Source: Lumbricus rubellus (taxonomy: Eukaryota; Annelida; Clitellata; Crassiclitellata; Lumbricidae). Taken from it: 64,000 bases of DNA. Made by a program: the position numbers and the translations under genes. The stretch is from contig OX243814.1 in assembly GCA_945859605.1 (NCBI GenBank), forward strand, positions 21,617,201 through 21,681,200, given 5' to 3'. This document shows, one piece after another, positions 47,226 through 62,500 of the stretch. Each line of letters begins with the position of its first letter. Position 1 is the first letter of the stretch. The notes under the pieces were generated by a model, which saw only the letters and a list, made by a program, of their open reading frames with translations, was not told where the DNA came from and made no database searches.

Positions 47226-48224
47226 TCTGGTTTGCACATTCTATGATATGCTTCTGTCCAGTTATAAATTTGATGGACATGATATGGTGTAAATGCACTG
47301 GCATAATACATTTGACCAGTTCTTTATATGTTGTGCTGTTAAACAGCTGTTTCTAATGCTGTCCAGCATTGTATCACGTGTTGGGCAGCCTTCGAAGACA
47401 ATAAGATGTTATCAAGCCTTTTGATTAAGATCGTTTAAAAGATTTTAAGATGACTAATCAATAGGGTTGTCAAACAAAAAATTTCATTTTAGAACTCACC
47501 ATAGCATGATAGCAGCAAAGGCTCCTGCAGATATTTTTGTACGAGGGGCAAAGTAATATGGTTACGGTTGTATTTTCTAGCAAGCACTTGAATATAATCA
47601 AAGCAGGAAGACGAGAACATGGGTATTTTCTTAGAAATTTCTAAATGTAGATTTCTCAGTTTCACTTAATTAGTGCATTGTCGGTGAAAAAATAACTTAA
47701 ATTTGTTAACCAAAAAAGTAGTAAATTAAAAATATAGGCGTCAGTTTCCCAGTGGCAAGTGCCATCTTGCCTCTATGTACGAATGCCCATGCATATCAGT
47801 CTATTTAATAAATAACATAATGAAAATTTAGACGAGCAGAAGGGGTATAACAGGTCAACCAAAATATGCTATGCATTTCTTAATTATCCACTGCTCCTTG
47901 ATGGCAAACAAACATCGAATCAAAACATGACAATGTATTCAGATTTTAAGCGTTTAGATTGTGATTAATTCTGTGTACAGAAAAAGCAAGATCTAGGCAA
48001 AAAATAATGTTATAAATGTTTTGATTTGTCAGCATTAAGTGTGCAGTGGCAGCAGCAGCACTCTCCGAACCCGTCCTCTTTTTAAGAGTCAATGAATTGA
48101 TGGAACGTGCGCGATTCACTACTTCAAGTGCCAACTCAACTGCTTATATGATCTGCTTGATTCAAGATAATCTTTATTTTCATTTCAAATTTCCAGTGGC
48201 AACTGTAAGAATGAATGCGTTAGT

Positions 48225-48385
48225 GTATCTTCTTTCTTTCTTTCTTTGCTCTCTTCCGTCAGTCGCGCAACGGTCTATTTCTGATGAGGTCCTTTGCTCT
48301 TGACATGCTAATATCCATCTCCTTCATAACCTCCCTGACGTTATCCATCCAAATCTTTGGTTGTCTTCCTCTGCATGTACCTGCT
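48225..48385 (-). pseudogene. LINE C-terminal fragment with (AAAG)n tail
   Basis: The frame 48,372-48,259 reads RGRQPKIWMDNVREVMKEMD, then SRAKDLIRNRPLRD and a stop. This is the conserved C-terminus of a large class of invertebrate LINE polyproteins (GR-x-x-x-W-x-D). It is followed by a GAAA-type tail. Severely 5'-truncated. Confidence 0.75.
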
Positions 48386-48460
48386 TGGTCACAAAGGATC
48401 TTTTGCTGAGATGTGCATCAGATGGCTGTTGTTATTTCACCCTCTTTGATAGTCTACTAC

Positions 48461-48499
48461 CAGAGCCTTCTATTTCTATTACAGTAATAGAAGGCTCTG
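48461..48499. repeat. Short hairpin (14-bp stem)
   Basis: CAGAGCCTTCTATT, an 11-base loop, then the exact complement. Partial complementarity continues outward (GTAGTCTACTAC / CTACTAC). Confidence 0.8.
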
Positions 48500-49018
48500 A
48501 CTACTACAATCTGAGTCACTGTCTTTAATTGTTTTGAATTTGTCAGTTCTAATTTTAAAACATATTAAAACTGGAAAAGAAATATCATGAAATTAAATAT
48601 TTTCATACTCAAATTTCTAAAAAATGATTTGTTAATAGCTGAAAGGTCAGTACCGGTACTGTATATCACTGCTGCTTAACATCATATCCACTGAGCTTAT
48701 TAGGACTTTTACATCGTGCAATCAGAGTAAAGTATAAGAATTTAGCACATGGCCTATGATACGTGTCACTTCTATTTTTTATAGTAGAGTGAATTGGCAT
48801 CTTCTACCTTTATTTTTGCCATGTGGTGGACTTACAACCCAATTGACAATATTTTATCTAAACAATAGCCATTGTGGCAGCCAGAGTAGAGCAGGACATC
48901 TCTGGAGTGCTCAATATTGTGGACATCTTCAGTTCATTATCGCTGATCAGAGCACTTCAGATGTCAAACAACAGAACAACGTACATGATCTCTAACAAAG
49001 AAAGTTTGCTCACACACT

Positions 49019-49024
49019 TTTATT
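49019..49024 (-). terminator. Candidate polyadenylation signal of TOP1
   Basis: AATAAA on the minus strand followed by a GTGTGTGAGC stretch. It would imply a roughly 4.5-kb 3' UTR, so a nearer variant signal may be used instead. Confidence 0.2.
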
Positions 49025-52000
49025 ACTGTACTAGTTATCATTAAATACATTCGAAATATGTACGAATATATATCGAAATGCTCAAAATAATAACCACTTT
49101 GCTTATGATAGAACCAATTTAGATTTATAAATATGTATCAGATTAAAATGCTTCATGAAAGCCTGACTTGGGTATTCTGTGCAAATTTCAACCCATAAAA
49201 AACCGCTCCCAGTTTTTGGATAATGTTGTCAACAGGAACTGACAAATTAACGAACTGGTCCTAACAAGCCAACACAATTTTAAGACTGATAAGTAGAGTA
49301 CAGATGTCAATTCTTAAGATTGTGCCAGTTGGTTAATTAACTATCAAAGTTGGTCACTACCAGCACTCCTCATAGCTCCCTTTCTCCTCAATCTGCAATT
49401 CTGAAGACCAGATTCTTGCCCACCGAACGCTTCAACTTCCCGAAACCAATTCGCCGATAGATGTCATTCTACAGTTGGTGTTCACTGACGTAAACATATT
49501 CACGAGTGCACAAGAATCGTCAATTCAATCGTTAGTGCACACAAAAATGGAGAAACATGAATCCCTCCAAGATAAAAACTAAATTTTGTAAGGATGAAAC
49601 AAAGTCAAAAACGGATATTAAAACTTATTTGAAATATATGTACACGTATGTATCTAGATATGCATCTAGTGACTTTCAAGTACCTCGCATAAGTACTGCC
49701 TGCCTAGATCAGTCTACATGATGTTAAAGTAGTCATCCAGAATAAAGAGTAGACCTAGAAGCAAACAGTGCTCACCAAACTACATGTCAATACTGGGGAG
49801 CTCCAAAAGAACGATCACATTTATTTCTAGCTCTGGTAGCAGTGCAAATGGAATAAAATAAAATAAATGATGGGTTCACAACACACAAACAGCAGCAGCA
49901 GATGGAAAGATGGTACAAGCTACATCTGGGCAATATACATGCATGCGAATTCAACTTGCTTCCATTACGTTAAGTTCATTTGCACTCATCCATATTCGCT
50001 AAATTATGTGAATATGGATCAGGTCATTTCTGTACTGTCTTCTACAGACAGCAAAACAAGGTTGAACTGCACAACACTTGGTATCAGATAATTAATATGT
50101 ACCTGATACACATCACACATTTCAAACTTCCCTCAATCAAACGTAGTCATCACTCATCAGGACAGTCAATAGGCTCTCACCTGCAGCACATGCAAACCAT
50201 TGTATAATATAATTATTAATCGATTGTACGACAAGCAGCCAGAGTGATTGCAGGAAATGAGGCAGATCTAGCAACTCACTCGACTGCACCATGAAAGGAT
50301 TTCTGTCTCTACTCCGTCACCAGAATTTCTACCAATCAAGGTCCTTGATCAAATCACATTAAACTATTCAGTAAAAACTTGCATGTAGTTCAGATGCCAT
50401 GAATGCTTTTTTTGCCAAGAATCGTGAATTGAAGTGACATGTTTGTACTCACTGGCATTTTGTGCCATGCCTGACAAGCACAGCCACTTGATGTCAAATG
50501 ACATGTCCACTGTGCGTTAACACATTTACAACTGAATGTAAAACATGTACACTGCTGCACATGTTAAGATAAGACAGCAAGGGTGAGCTATAATTACCTG
50601 CCTTCAACATGGAATTTGACAAATATAAGCATAATTAAAGTAAATTTGCTTCTTCAGGAGGACTTTAGGTATTGCTCTGGGTCTGACCCTTCGTACAGGG
50701 CCCACGGATTCACTGGCTTGTTGACATAATATACAATTGATGATATTGACAAGTTTCATGCCATGCAGCACGAGTGCCTTAATGATGAAATCTTGTCCTA
50801 TCACTGAGTTAAGCCATGTTTCATAATTCATAGGCCATTGCGTGTAAATAAAGATGGTGGACACGTCAGAGATGGTTGTTGGCAAATGCCACAGAAAGCA
50901 ATTGGCCATCACCTACCATCAACCATGATACTGCTTCTTTACTGTCAAAAGTAATGGTATTCACATAGAATTCTAAATTGAATGAATGCTTCTCAGTGTG
51001 GAACGCCTTCTCGTCACCAACAGGAAACGTAAGCAAGCAGAATTTCTGAAAGATTATTACTGTACATGTTCAGTTGGTTCCTCAAACTCGAAACGTTCCT
51101 CCAGTTCACAATTGATTCATTACCTGCAGTCAAGGTTCATTATGCTTGAGCAAATCATAAACTCATTTCCACCATTAATTAATCCACACTCGACCATTAA
51201 TAATAATATAATCTGAATCAACACCAACTAGTTCACATCTACCCTTTGAATCCATCTCTTGCATATGGTGGCACCACTTAAACGCGTGCACTACACTTCA
51301 ATCCTGCTCTTGTCAATCCTGAATACCAATGCACAGTCGCAATCAACATTTCAGAGCAGTTTCCAAAGCAAGATGTTCAACCGTTAAACAATGAACACAA
51401 ACTAAAATGGGAAACGAATGTATCTCTCATCATTGAAGCAGTTCATCCTTCAGACTGAATTCAGACAGAACAACTGCGGCACACTGACTTTGTATCAGGA
51501 GAATCCCAACATTGTCCTTCACCTGCAGAAGTTATGCAGGTCACACGTCATGCATCATGTCATGTTGAATCAATTACCTAAGTTCTGTTCACTGCAGCCA
51601 CAAACATCTAATGAAGAGAATTAACCCTTCATCATTACCAGACTTTATAATTTCTCATTTCAAATCAAATGATACAGATTACGTGCAGACCAAGCCAACA
51701 GCCAAGCCCCAAAATGGAAGTGTGGCTTTCAATGCACTTGTGTAGCATAAGCCTATAACTAGGCATCTATGATAAGCGGCACAAACAACGCCTTTCAGTA
51801 AATCTATACAACCACACTTACAAAATATCTTACAGGTGTGCGTGTGAATATATATATATATATATACACATTATATATACACATTGTATATCTAAAATGT
51901 ATATAAAATACATCAGCATAAGTAATTCAACTGGCCATTGACCATAGTAGCCAGATACACTTCAGTGTACTATTCTTGTCAAAGAGAGGTAGATCTTTGT

Positions 52001-53509
52001 TCTCATCCAGGCCGCCTTCTTCGTTGGCTCTGTCCCATCCCATCCCACACCATCCAATCCATTCTGGAACTGTTTGCACCAGTGTCAACTCGGTTGGCTT
52101 AGGAAGAGAGAAGTTCTAGCACCTCAATGCTGTACATAAAAAAACACACTGTGCACTCCTGCACATTTTTGCACCCAAACCATTCAAAGCGTGGCATGGC
52201 AGAAATGAAAAGACGCATATTATTTCTTCTAGATATTTCATCAATTTTCTCCTCAGGTCAAGACGGATCTGCATATGCAACACACAAAGCCATGTTCGCT
52301 GCACTTAGAAAGGTCCTTAGAGGAAATTATACGAATGTCCAGCAACATACTGAACATCTGTCCAAAATACCAAGCACCTAAATATATTTCTTCCATAAAA
52401 TTATTCGCAGAAACCTGGAAAATTTACCTAGATACACAAGAGCCACCATAGTTATCACATGGCACTTCAGGTAATACCTGCTGTCTAACACACCCTTCCT
52501 TGATAGCAAGTCCTTCAAAGATGCACAATTCACAGTTTATGCCAAGCAATAGAACATCCCACAGGACAGGGTAGAGCACGCCAAACATCTTCTGTGTCGA
52601 ACAAGCAACAACAGCTCTGAATCATTTGCACAAAAACAACGTTTCTCTGCCAACTAATAAAGCAATGGCAGCATTTAATTGCTCGCATGATAAATAGATA
52701 TACAGGAAATCATTCTTCAGTGAAATGTCAATTAAATAAATGGCAAGGTCAAGGAAAATCAATATAGACGACGACGACGACACATCATCACCTCGACAAC
52801 AACGACGATGATGATGAATAATAGTGAAAGGCAAGAGTCACTGGGTGACGACAAGCAAGGACCTATGTGATGATGACGACAACGACTGTCGCTCTGCACA
52901 TCATCATCATCGTCAAAGCATGCAGACACACACACACACACTTCAGTCTAAAAATGCAAGATTTAAAACGATTGTCTGCAAAGTAGAAATTCACTTTATG
53001 AAGTATTCGTAGACGCACCAACAACGGGCAAGCTCACACACTCTCACATATATATTTAACAAATGTATGCTCCCGCTCCTCACACACACAATTAGAATGT
53101 CACATGTGAGCATACACACAAAGCAGCTGCACATAGCAGCCAAACGACCTCTTGATAAAACTATTCTAGACAAGATTTATAATTACTATGCTATACATGG
53201 CACAGAATCACGTTTGCTATCCACATCAACTTACAAGAAAATCTTACATTTACGCTAATACTTCTTCGTTCAGATAAGAGAGAGACAATCATTTGCCCAG
53301 TTGTGACAGCTGGCAGGTTGGTCGCAATTTTCCTAAGATGTCCATGCCAAATTCAGCACACACAACAGACACCAATCAACTGAGGCAAATGAATGACCAA
53401 CACGAATGATGATCAGCTGTAAACTCATCCTTCAAATATTATTGTCCACAGCAGCAGGCACAGGACTACATGTCGAAACTTTAGAGTCAACTGTGACGCA
53501 CATCTCTCT
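49025..53509. other. No gene recognised: TOP1 3' flank or UTR
   Basis: Non-repetitive, with only short TA and CA runs (51,850-51,890; 52,926-52,944) and no frame with coding character or splice support on either strand. It is best read as the 3' UTR and downstream flank of TOP1. Confidence 0.5.
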
Positions 53510-56500
53510 CTAGAAGTAATAATCTTTGTCAGCCATATCAATGGCCCATGCAAACTTCTCTCTCTGCGTCTTGTTGTAGACTTTTTCAATTGGGATGCTA
53601 TACTTCTTGCACCTGAAATCGATAGATACCAATATTGAATCAACTTCAATTTTAAGACAACATAAAAAAATATAACAAAATACGAATACTCTCTCTCTCA
53701 CTCTGTCTGTCTCCCTCCCCCAAACGTTCACTTCTAGTCAGTTCCTGAGAATGCACAGCAGAGTTCCAGCACATTTACAAGTGGTGGCAGCAGTTCCCTT
53801 CAAGAGATTTACAAGTGGCGGCAGCAGTTCCCTTCAAGAGATCAAGAGATAGTCCAGTTCTAGCCATGAGGGCTGGAAGGAAACAGTCGAAAGGAATACC
53901 ATGTGTCGACGAATGGTGATGTCTTGGGTTCTTTCTTGACAGAGAAAGGTAAATTTGATAAAATCAGTGTCCTGGGAGAATACTAGATATTTTCTATGCT
54001 CATGAGTAATTATGAAATAACACTCAATACCCAAAAACAAATCAAAACAAAAAATATGTCACATGGTGTTACATTTCTGGCTAGACAGTCGTTTCACAGT
54101 TTAATATATGTTAAAGAACAATGATCACATAGACACACACAAGCAAGATTAGTATTTCCATTTCTAACAATAGTAGGCCTATTATCATATCATCGTCAAA
54201 TGTGATTAAAACATTTGCCCAAACACACTGTTTAGCAGCACAGCAGTTCGAAACACAAAATAGACGAAATAAATCTTCCTACCATGACACGGTGATCCTT
54301 GGGTCTAAATAATTCAGCTTGGACGTACTGAGAGCAATCTCCTTGTTTTCATCCTTTAAAAAGAATATAAAAAATCAGATGCTACAAACAAAGCATAATA
54401 TGTAATTTTTACTTCTTTATTCCACTCTTTTCGCTTACGTAAATATATTTGCTAGTATTTCAACATACAGAATAAAATGTTTATTTGCTAAAGAATTCCA
54501 AAGAAGCTGTTGGACAAAGTTTTAAATTTTCTAACTATCAATTTCTTGTGACAAACAAACATGATTTGTTCATTCGTCTACTGATATAAAAGATAAGGAT
54601 TTTGATGAATCTGCATGAGCAACAGCATGATCATCTCATAGCCAAATATCATTAAAACAGAACTTTATCATTTAGAAATTTATACCTTATCAGTTGCCTG
54701 AACTTCAAGTTTAGACAGTTGCTCCTTCAGACGCTCCAATGACTTCTCTTTCTTCGTTACAGTACTGAATACATTAAAACAATTAGAAAAAACATCAGAA
54801 ATTCAGAATGGAGTTTTATTTGTCACATTCATCAATTATCACAGCTGCATTGTATAGTATTTGAACATTTATGAAGCGCTTCTCAAACCAAGAGCCTTTC
54901 AGAAGCACTCCCAAAGCGTGCAACCTTGAGAGAAAAGGCAGGTTTTAAGGTGACAGAAAGATGAGGAAAGACGACCATGGTGGAATGACCTGTAAATGCC
55001 AAGCATAAGAAACAGGTTTCATGTGGATGTAAGAAACCAAATGTTTCATGAATAATTGAATTAGATTAGAATTAGATTGAGCATTGTTAGATCAATCAAT
55101 CAATCAAATTTATATCACTTTTGTTAATTAATGTACTGCATTCTAATGGATGTTACCTGCGAGCTGATTCTGAATGCTTGGCCTTGTAGTCTGACTTGGC
55201 ATCTTTCACTTCCTTCTTAGCCACTCTGATTGCTTCTTTCTTAGCATCAATCTAACAAGCAAATACATAGTACAGAAATAACAAATGACACCTAATCAAG
55301 TTGTCACCTACAGAGTACAGACCTAAACTAAGTCAGCCTGTGATTAAACAGGCCACATAGATTAAATATGATGTGCATACATCTCATTCCATACTTTCAC
55401 CTTTGCTTGACACCTAATGCACAAGACATATATTAGACACCAAACAAGAACATAGATAAATGTATGGAAGATAAATGAAGGGAAGACGAAGGTCATGACT
55501 ACCGCTGATGAGATTTTGACAACGGTGAGCGCAGGAAAGCTGGAACAAGTGGATTCATTTGTATATTTGGGATGCCGGGTTACAAAGGACGCAAATTGCA
55601 CGGGAGAAGTAAGATCAAGACTAGCGATGGGAATGACGAGCCTGGTCAAACTGACGAAGATTTGGAAAAACAAAGCTGTCAGCAACAGAACAAAAACGAG
55701 AATGCTGAAGGCCTTGGTGTGGCCAGTGGCGACATACGGGTGTGAGGCATGGACATTAAAAAAATAAGAGGAAAGACGTATACAAGCATTCGAGAACAAA
55801 TGTCTTAGAAAGTTACTAAGAATCCCATGGACAAAAAAGTTGACCAACGAACAGGTGTACACCATAGCAGGAACAAAGCAAGAACTGCTGAAACACGTAA
55901 AAACAAGAAAGTTGTGATACTTCGGACACGTCATGAGACAACAAAAGAACAGCATAGAAAACAGCCTGATGGCGGGATTGATGGAGGGGAAAAGAAGTAG
56001 AGGAAGACCTAGAACGGCATAGATAGACAACATCTTGAAATGGACTGGACTTTCGGGAAGGAGACTAATGAACATGGCAGGAGACAGACAACTGTGGAAG
56101 ATGCTGATCCATTCGTGCAGCCAACTGTCGCAGAGCGACGATGGCGAAATGACATGACATACAAGAACATTGCGGTCAAAACCTAGAAATTATGTCAGCT
56201 GACCTTAGACTGCAGATTCTCCATCTGCTTGTCAAAGTTCTTTGGGGCAGCACGCTGATGGTTACATAGAACTGCAACAGCGCGATTAGCACGATTGTAG
56301 GATAGCAGCTTTTCTGGAATATTGTCATCAGCTGCAAACATATATCCAAAAAACTTCAACTGTTGAGCAAGTAGTATACGTTGAAATTGGTCATTATAAG
56401 GTCTGACTGACATGTATACTCTCAAAATTACAACTAACAAGACAATTAAAGAATCACACAAAAATAACAAGCAATTAGTACTAAGTTATAAATTAAACTG

Positions 56501-59500
56501 ACAGCATTACTTTCAGTGCTGAACAATTATGGTGCATTTTGTGAATTCCAAGTTCCATGCATTCAATATATCACTAAAAATAAACTGTCAAGAGCACGCT
56601 CTAAAATTTTCGCAATTGCTCACATCTCACAGAAACAAAATCATCAACAGTGCTAAATGCCATTGCTTTTAGTTTGGTACAAATTTCATCTTTCTACATA
56701 ATACAGAACCCAAGATACAGCCATTTGACCATGCAATAGATTGAAATCATTCGAACAAACTTCAATAGCCAATATCTTGGACATCAGCTGATCCAAACAT
56801 CTAAAATTTTGGCTCATTAACAGAAATAACAATAAATTTAGCAATTTAATTGAAGATAGCTATGGAAGGCGTTGTGTTGATTTGATGTAAAATGATTCAA
56901 CAACTTCCTTTCCATGGTCATTCGGCCATGTTGGTCGACGATCCGGTCTCTGAGCTTCTACGACAGATTATTGTGTCTTTAGCGATAGTCGCTCGAAAGC
57001 ATCTGGATTTATAGATGTCTTCTTAAGTCGTGACTGCACGCCTCACATTTTCGACTCCGATTCGTGGATGTTTTGGATGGAAATTCATTTCGTAAGTTCT
57101 TGGCCTGGACCACGCTACCGATGATCGCCACTGGACGGATCCATTGCGAACAACCCACAAGGGATGCCAGGTTGCCACAACAACACCTCCGCCACCTTAC
57201 GAGTGATTGCCGTTCCCGCATACATGGATGGGATAAGAAAGAGAGCTGCTGTCAACATCTGGCGAGGGACTATAAATTCGGTCCACCACTCAACATCGGA
57301 CGAGAAACTATCGGCTGGACTCATAATATGTGGAGTTCGTCGGTGGTGACTCGATTTTGCTTTCGGGCGTCGTCCTTGCTTGCCCATGGATGACTCTGTC
57401 TGTCGTAGAGACTCTGTAACATCGTAGACTAGAGTTTCTGATGGGCGCCGTTCCTGGCTGCCAGCTTTGTAATTGTTTTTGTTTTTTATGTTGTGTCTCA
57501 GTTGGCGCCGTTGATGGCTGCCATATTTGTCTTGTATTTGTTTTTATGTATCGTGTTTTTATATGCTTGTAAATCAGAGTGCGTTTGCAGCTGATACATT
57601 AAAGAATATACTTACTTACTTACTTACTTCATATCTGTTTCTTTCACCAAAACTGTACGGGTCCTCATGATGACCTTGTCTTATTACCAAGTTATTGAAG
57701 ACATAGAAATCTTGAGTATCTGTCCAGCAGAGATTCCCTAAAAAACCTAGCACACACACACTATATAAAGAAAATAACCTTGCTAGAAGAGGGAGGACCA
57801 GCTTCTGTTATTAATTACACCATTTCTTCTTCACATATGACATCATGCATAACTCACGATTTGTAAGAAGGTCCAGCTGTTCCTGAAGTGTGCGTGATGC
57901 GTTATATGTACGGAACACCTTGGCTGTTAGACCTTCCATCAGGCTTGACAAGTGTTTGTTCAGTATGGTAGTCTACAAACAATTCAAGCTCAATGCTTAC
58001 AGAATGCAGTAGTGCCTGTGTCTTCTCTCTCTAACCTTTCGTGGGTAGCTAATCCACCTATTCCTGTCTTCAGTCAATGTACTCATTCCATAGTGGACAG
58101 ATATCTTGAGGGTGTCATTCTACCCATGAAGGTACTTCAACATTCAATCAGTCATGACAACTTATTTAACCACTCTGACGTACACCTATTATTATACTCT
58201 GTGTAACACCATAATTTCTTCTACAAATATAATTAAGTACAGACATGGATCCACAATAACTCAGCTGCACATCACTTCATCATAATGCAATCTCAGTATG
58301 AGGCACTACTAAATATAGCTCCTGAGACGCTGTTATATATAACAAGCTCTAGGTCTCACTGGAAAAAAACCCCAAAACACTTAAAGGGAATGATGCATAA
58401 CAATTAGCCAATAATGAATACTCAACACAAGATATCATGTATAGTTTTATGTTTCTAGAACATAAAGTACAAGTGCAGCTTCCAAGCCTCTGGTGAAACA
58501 TTGGAAATGCACACATGTCTTGCTGGCCTGAAGCTACAATCAGGCAAACCCTTAACCCTTTGAACCCGACGGGCCGGTTTTCCGGCCCGTTATCCATAGA
58601 GTTACAGGAGCTCCGGGTTCAAAGGGTTAAGGTCATGATAGCACATAAGTGAAACATATTGCAGGAATTGTCTACTGCTTACCATTCAAAGCCTGTATAA
58701 ACTATGTTGAGCCTGATGAAAAAAGTAAGCATGAACAATGTGCTTGTAGGCATTTACAGCAGGGATGAACCAGCAATATCTTCATAATAGAACCAGTGCG
58801 CTAAACAAATGGACAGATACGTCACAAGTCAAACCACGATTTTAGCCTCAAAGCATTTTACATGAACCTCTGTTTATTACCTACTCAACCAAGTCAAGAA
58901 ATACAAGACAAGTTTTTCAGTAGGAGTAACTTACATTCAGCCTATCAAACAGGTCATCACCATCCTGCTTGTTTTCCATGAACAGCTGGAGATTCTTAAA
59001 GACACGTTTCTCAATCGACACCCTGTTGTAATAGCGAATCGAATCCTTTCCAAGGAAGTCAAATTCCACGACACATTCTTCTCCATTCAGCTCCTCGTGA
59101 AGCTTGACATGCTCCACTCTCAGTGAGCAGCAGCCAACCGTATCAGCGGTATCCTCATCCTTCTCATTGCCGGCTCTCAACGCCAACTACAACGAAACAA
59201 AAGCAAATAAATTAAGCAATCATTCCATTGTAAATTCTGTTCTAATCAAGTAATTGAGTAGAAAAAATAATGGCAATTTTACCAACAGCAGAAATAACTT
59301 GCTACATGAATGTAACAACTATGAAAGGACTGCATGTAAATCGCAAGTTCATTTTACTTGTATCACCAGCAGTTTAAGATTTTGAGATTACAAACGTTTC
59401 TCTTGATAAATTAAAAAATTTCCTTGATGAATTCCATGCAAAGCAGTAAAGACAGAACATTATTGTAAATCAGAGTTGAGGAGACTGATTCCTAATATCC

Positions 59501-62500
59501 AAATACCGAATGCGCTGCTGTCAGGTGATGACAACAAATACCTTGTCAATAAAGTAGAGTGCGACCGCTCGTTGTCGAATCTTCATCTCCTTTGACTTCC
59601 AGTCTTCATGATAATTCCTACGAATCTTGTCAACGCACTTGTGCAGTCGTCTCGCCGTTTCATACTTCATCCAGTCCTTTTCTCCCTTCAGCTTTGACGC
59701 GGCATTCAACATGATGTACTTAATAGAGCCCTGGATGTTCTCTGACCACGAAGCCAACCAGGTGACCTAATCAACATCAAATAGTTGAACAAAGCAAATA
59801 TTAATATGAATGCAATTTCTTAAGTAAGCCTCAATGTTTCTATGCATTTACAGCTCTCCCTGTAAAGAACTTTGGATATACAAGGAAATTCCAGTCTTTA
59901 ACATAGAATTTAAAATCCACTGTTTTCTTGATAGAATTTAGGTCAACAATTGTAACAAAATATTTATGATCCTACAATTTATGAGATAATACAACAGAAA
60001 TCAAGTACTGAGTGATACATCAAACAACTAATTAGTCTGAACTCACCGAGTTGTCATGCCGCACTTCCTTCCATTTATGGCCTGGCGGTGGGCTCGGAAT
60101 TTTTGAACCCCTGCAAAGATGAATCAAGCTTTCAAAAACTTTGCTATCTAAATATATTTTAACACAAAGGCATCAACCCCAATTAAACGCAATTCTCAAC
60201 TACTTTGTCAAATTCAAGATTTGAAACATTTGCTGTTTTTACAGAAACAGAAAAAACAAGTTGGGTTTTGATTAAAAATTCATTCTAGATGGTCCAACTT
60301 CTAAAAGCCCTATACTCCATGGTGGCAAATCCAAACAAAGAAAATGACCAAATAACCTTAAAAATTGAAACAAAATTGGACATAAGAAAGGAAGTTTATT
60401 CAAATAAATTCAGATGAAGATTTTGTATCCTTTGTTTTGATATGTCACTTTCAGCAGCGATGAAATTAGAAATCTTTAATTCGAACACTAAACTACGCTA
60501 TATAATAAGCTATAAAGAGATAACATTTTTATTTGGATATTTAATTTAAGTACAGAAACTGGTCAAGTCTATGTGTCTGAAACGTTGAACAACCACATTT
60601 CCTTCTTGCTGCAGTGCATAAGATTAAAGATGCAAAAAGCATTGAGAGCACATGTGCTAAACAATTCATCTTCCAGAGACCACATAGATCTGTAAAGTAA
60701 ATTTGCATCCATACCATGACTCACCTTGTCACTCATAGTGAACTCATAGTTCACATCGTATCGAAGTGCAGTTAATAAGGAGGGTCTAGCGTATATGAAT
60801 TCTTCAAATAAGGTTATATGCATTCAGTGTTTGAAATATTCTGTCTCTCATATAATTGTTGTCGTCATTGCAATCAGACCACTACTTTGATTTGCTAATC
60901 ACTGAGACAGAGTAAGCATCTAACCCATGAGAAATTAATCTCCCAATTAAATTCAATAACTATTTTACCCTCCAGAAAACTGTTACCACACACAGTGTAC
61001 ATAACTTCAAACTGCCTACCATAAACATGCCGATTGTGCACTAATTCGGAGCTAAATAATAAATGATAAAACAGCGTGCTAAATCTTATGTAGCTGTATG
61101 TTTACAAGTGAGTCGCTAACATTATTTAAATCAGGCAGATATGGAATGGCAACAACCAGTTTACAAGAACACATCATCTGGTGAAACGTACTTGCTGCAG
61201 TTTAAAGCGACATCTTCTGGTCGAGTTCGCTTTTTCAGCATTCCTTGTTTCGGGTGATCACCACGTCCTCTGAACAGACCAGGAGGTTCAATCTTGAAGT
61301 TTCCAATCTTCTGCTTATGACCATCAATTATGCAGAAGCCATACTCTTTCGTAATCTTTTCATTTTCCTTCTTAATAGCCTGAATAGTAAGCAACAACAA
61401 AATATCACATTTGCTTTTTTAAGTTCATGAATGCAATGTAAAGTACAGTAATCATAAATCACACTTCTTATTACATCTCAGCAAAACTATTAAGCAGATT
61501 CATATGATTGCTGTTTAACCACAGCTTGCTCATTAAGAAAATCGAATTGAAATCTAAAGCCATACAACTGTCTGGCGAAACAAAAGAGGACAAATTTTAA
61601 AGAGTAACACATATAACAGTGAAAACATAGAAGAAAACAATACCAGTTTCTCTTCTTTCGACATATTCTTCCTCTCCTCAGTTTTCTCTTTAAAGTATGC
61701 AGCCATCTCCTTGAAATTACATTTCTTGAGGTCGGTAATTAATTCTCGTTCCTTGCTGGTCATAACCTGACAAATTCGAAACGACATTACGAGAAATTAG
61801 TTCTCTGTAGTATAAGTCATATATATGTACACAACGAGTTGATGATGATGTAACTTTTAATGACATTTTACATCATAATAATCTATCACAGAGTAGACAC
61901 ACATCTTAAGCACTGAAGAATGATGAGGAAATAGAGGAATGATGTTCCTTGAGCAGTGCTATATACATGTTCAATAACAGATATAACAAGATACAGTTTA
62001 GAAATAAAAGTCTACAATGTAAAAAATCACCATTATTATATCTTTAAAACCACATCTAAAACTTCTTAATCTTAAGCACTGAAGAATGATGACAACAATC
62101 TAACTTACTTTCCTCCAATCTTTAAAGAAGTTGCTGTTAAACAGATCACGTGTCGTGTAGTCATGGTCCAACATCCGTGCATAGAATGTGGCAACCTCTT
62201 CTGCTGGTTCACTCAGCTTAACTACTTTTCCGTCGTAATAGAAGGTGACACCTTTTGGAAGAGGTTCATATGGAGGGGCAAACACTGGTCCTTTGTGCTC
62301 CAGTGTATTCCATTTAATACCTTCATCACGCTTATTCTCCTCCCACCTGAACGTAAAGAACATCAACCATTGCCACTCCTTAAAATCACTGGAAACCACT
62401 AAACCTACATTTCATACAGAAACAGGGAACTCTAAAATATTGCACCTTAGGATTCTTTTAAAGGTATGAAATGTAACAACTGACATTATAATAACCAATT

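Noticed and set aside
57009..57393. Opposed open frames of about 100 residues
   Set aside because: They lie in the LINE-like segment of a TOP1 intron, overlap each other on both strands, and lack splice support.
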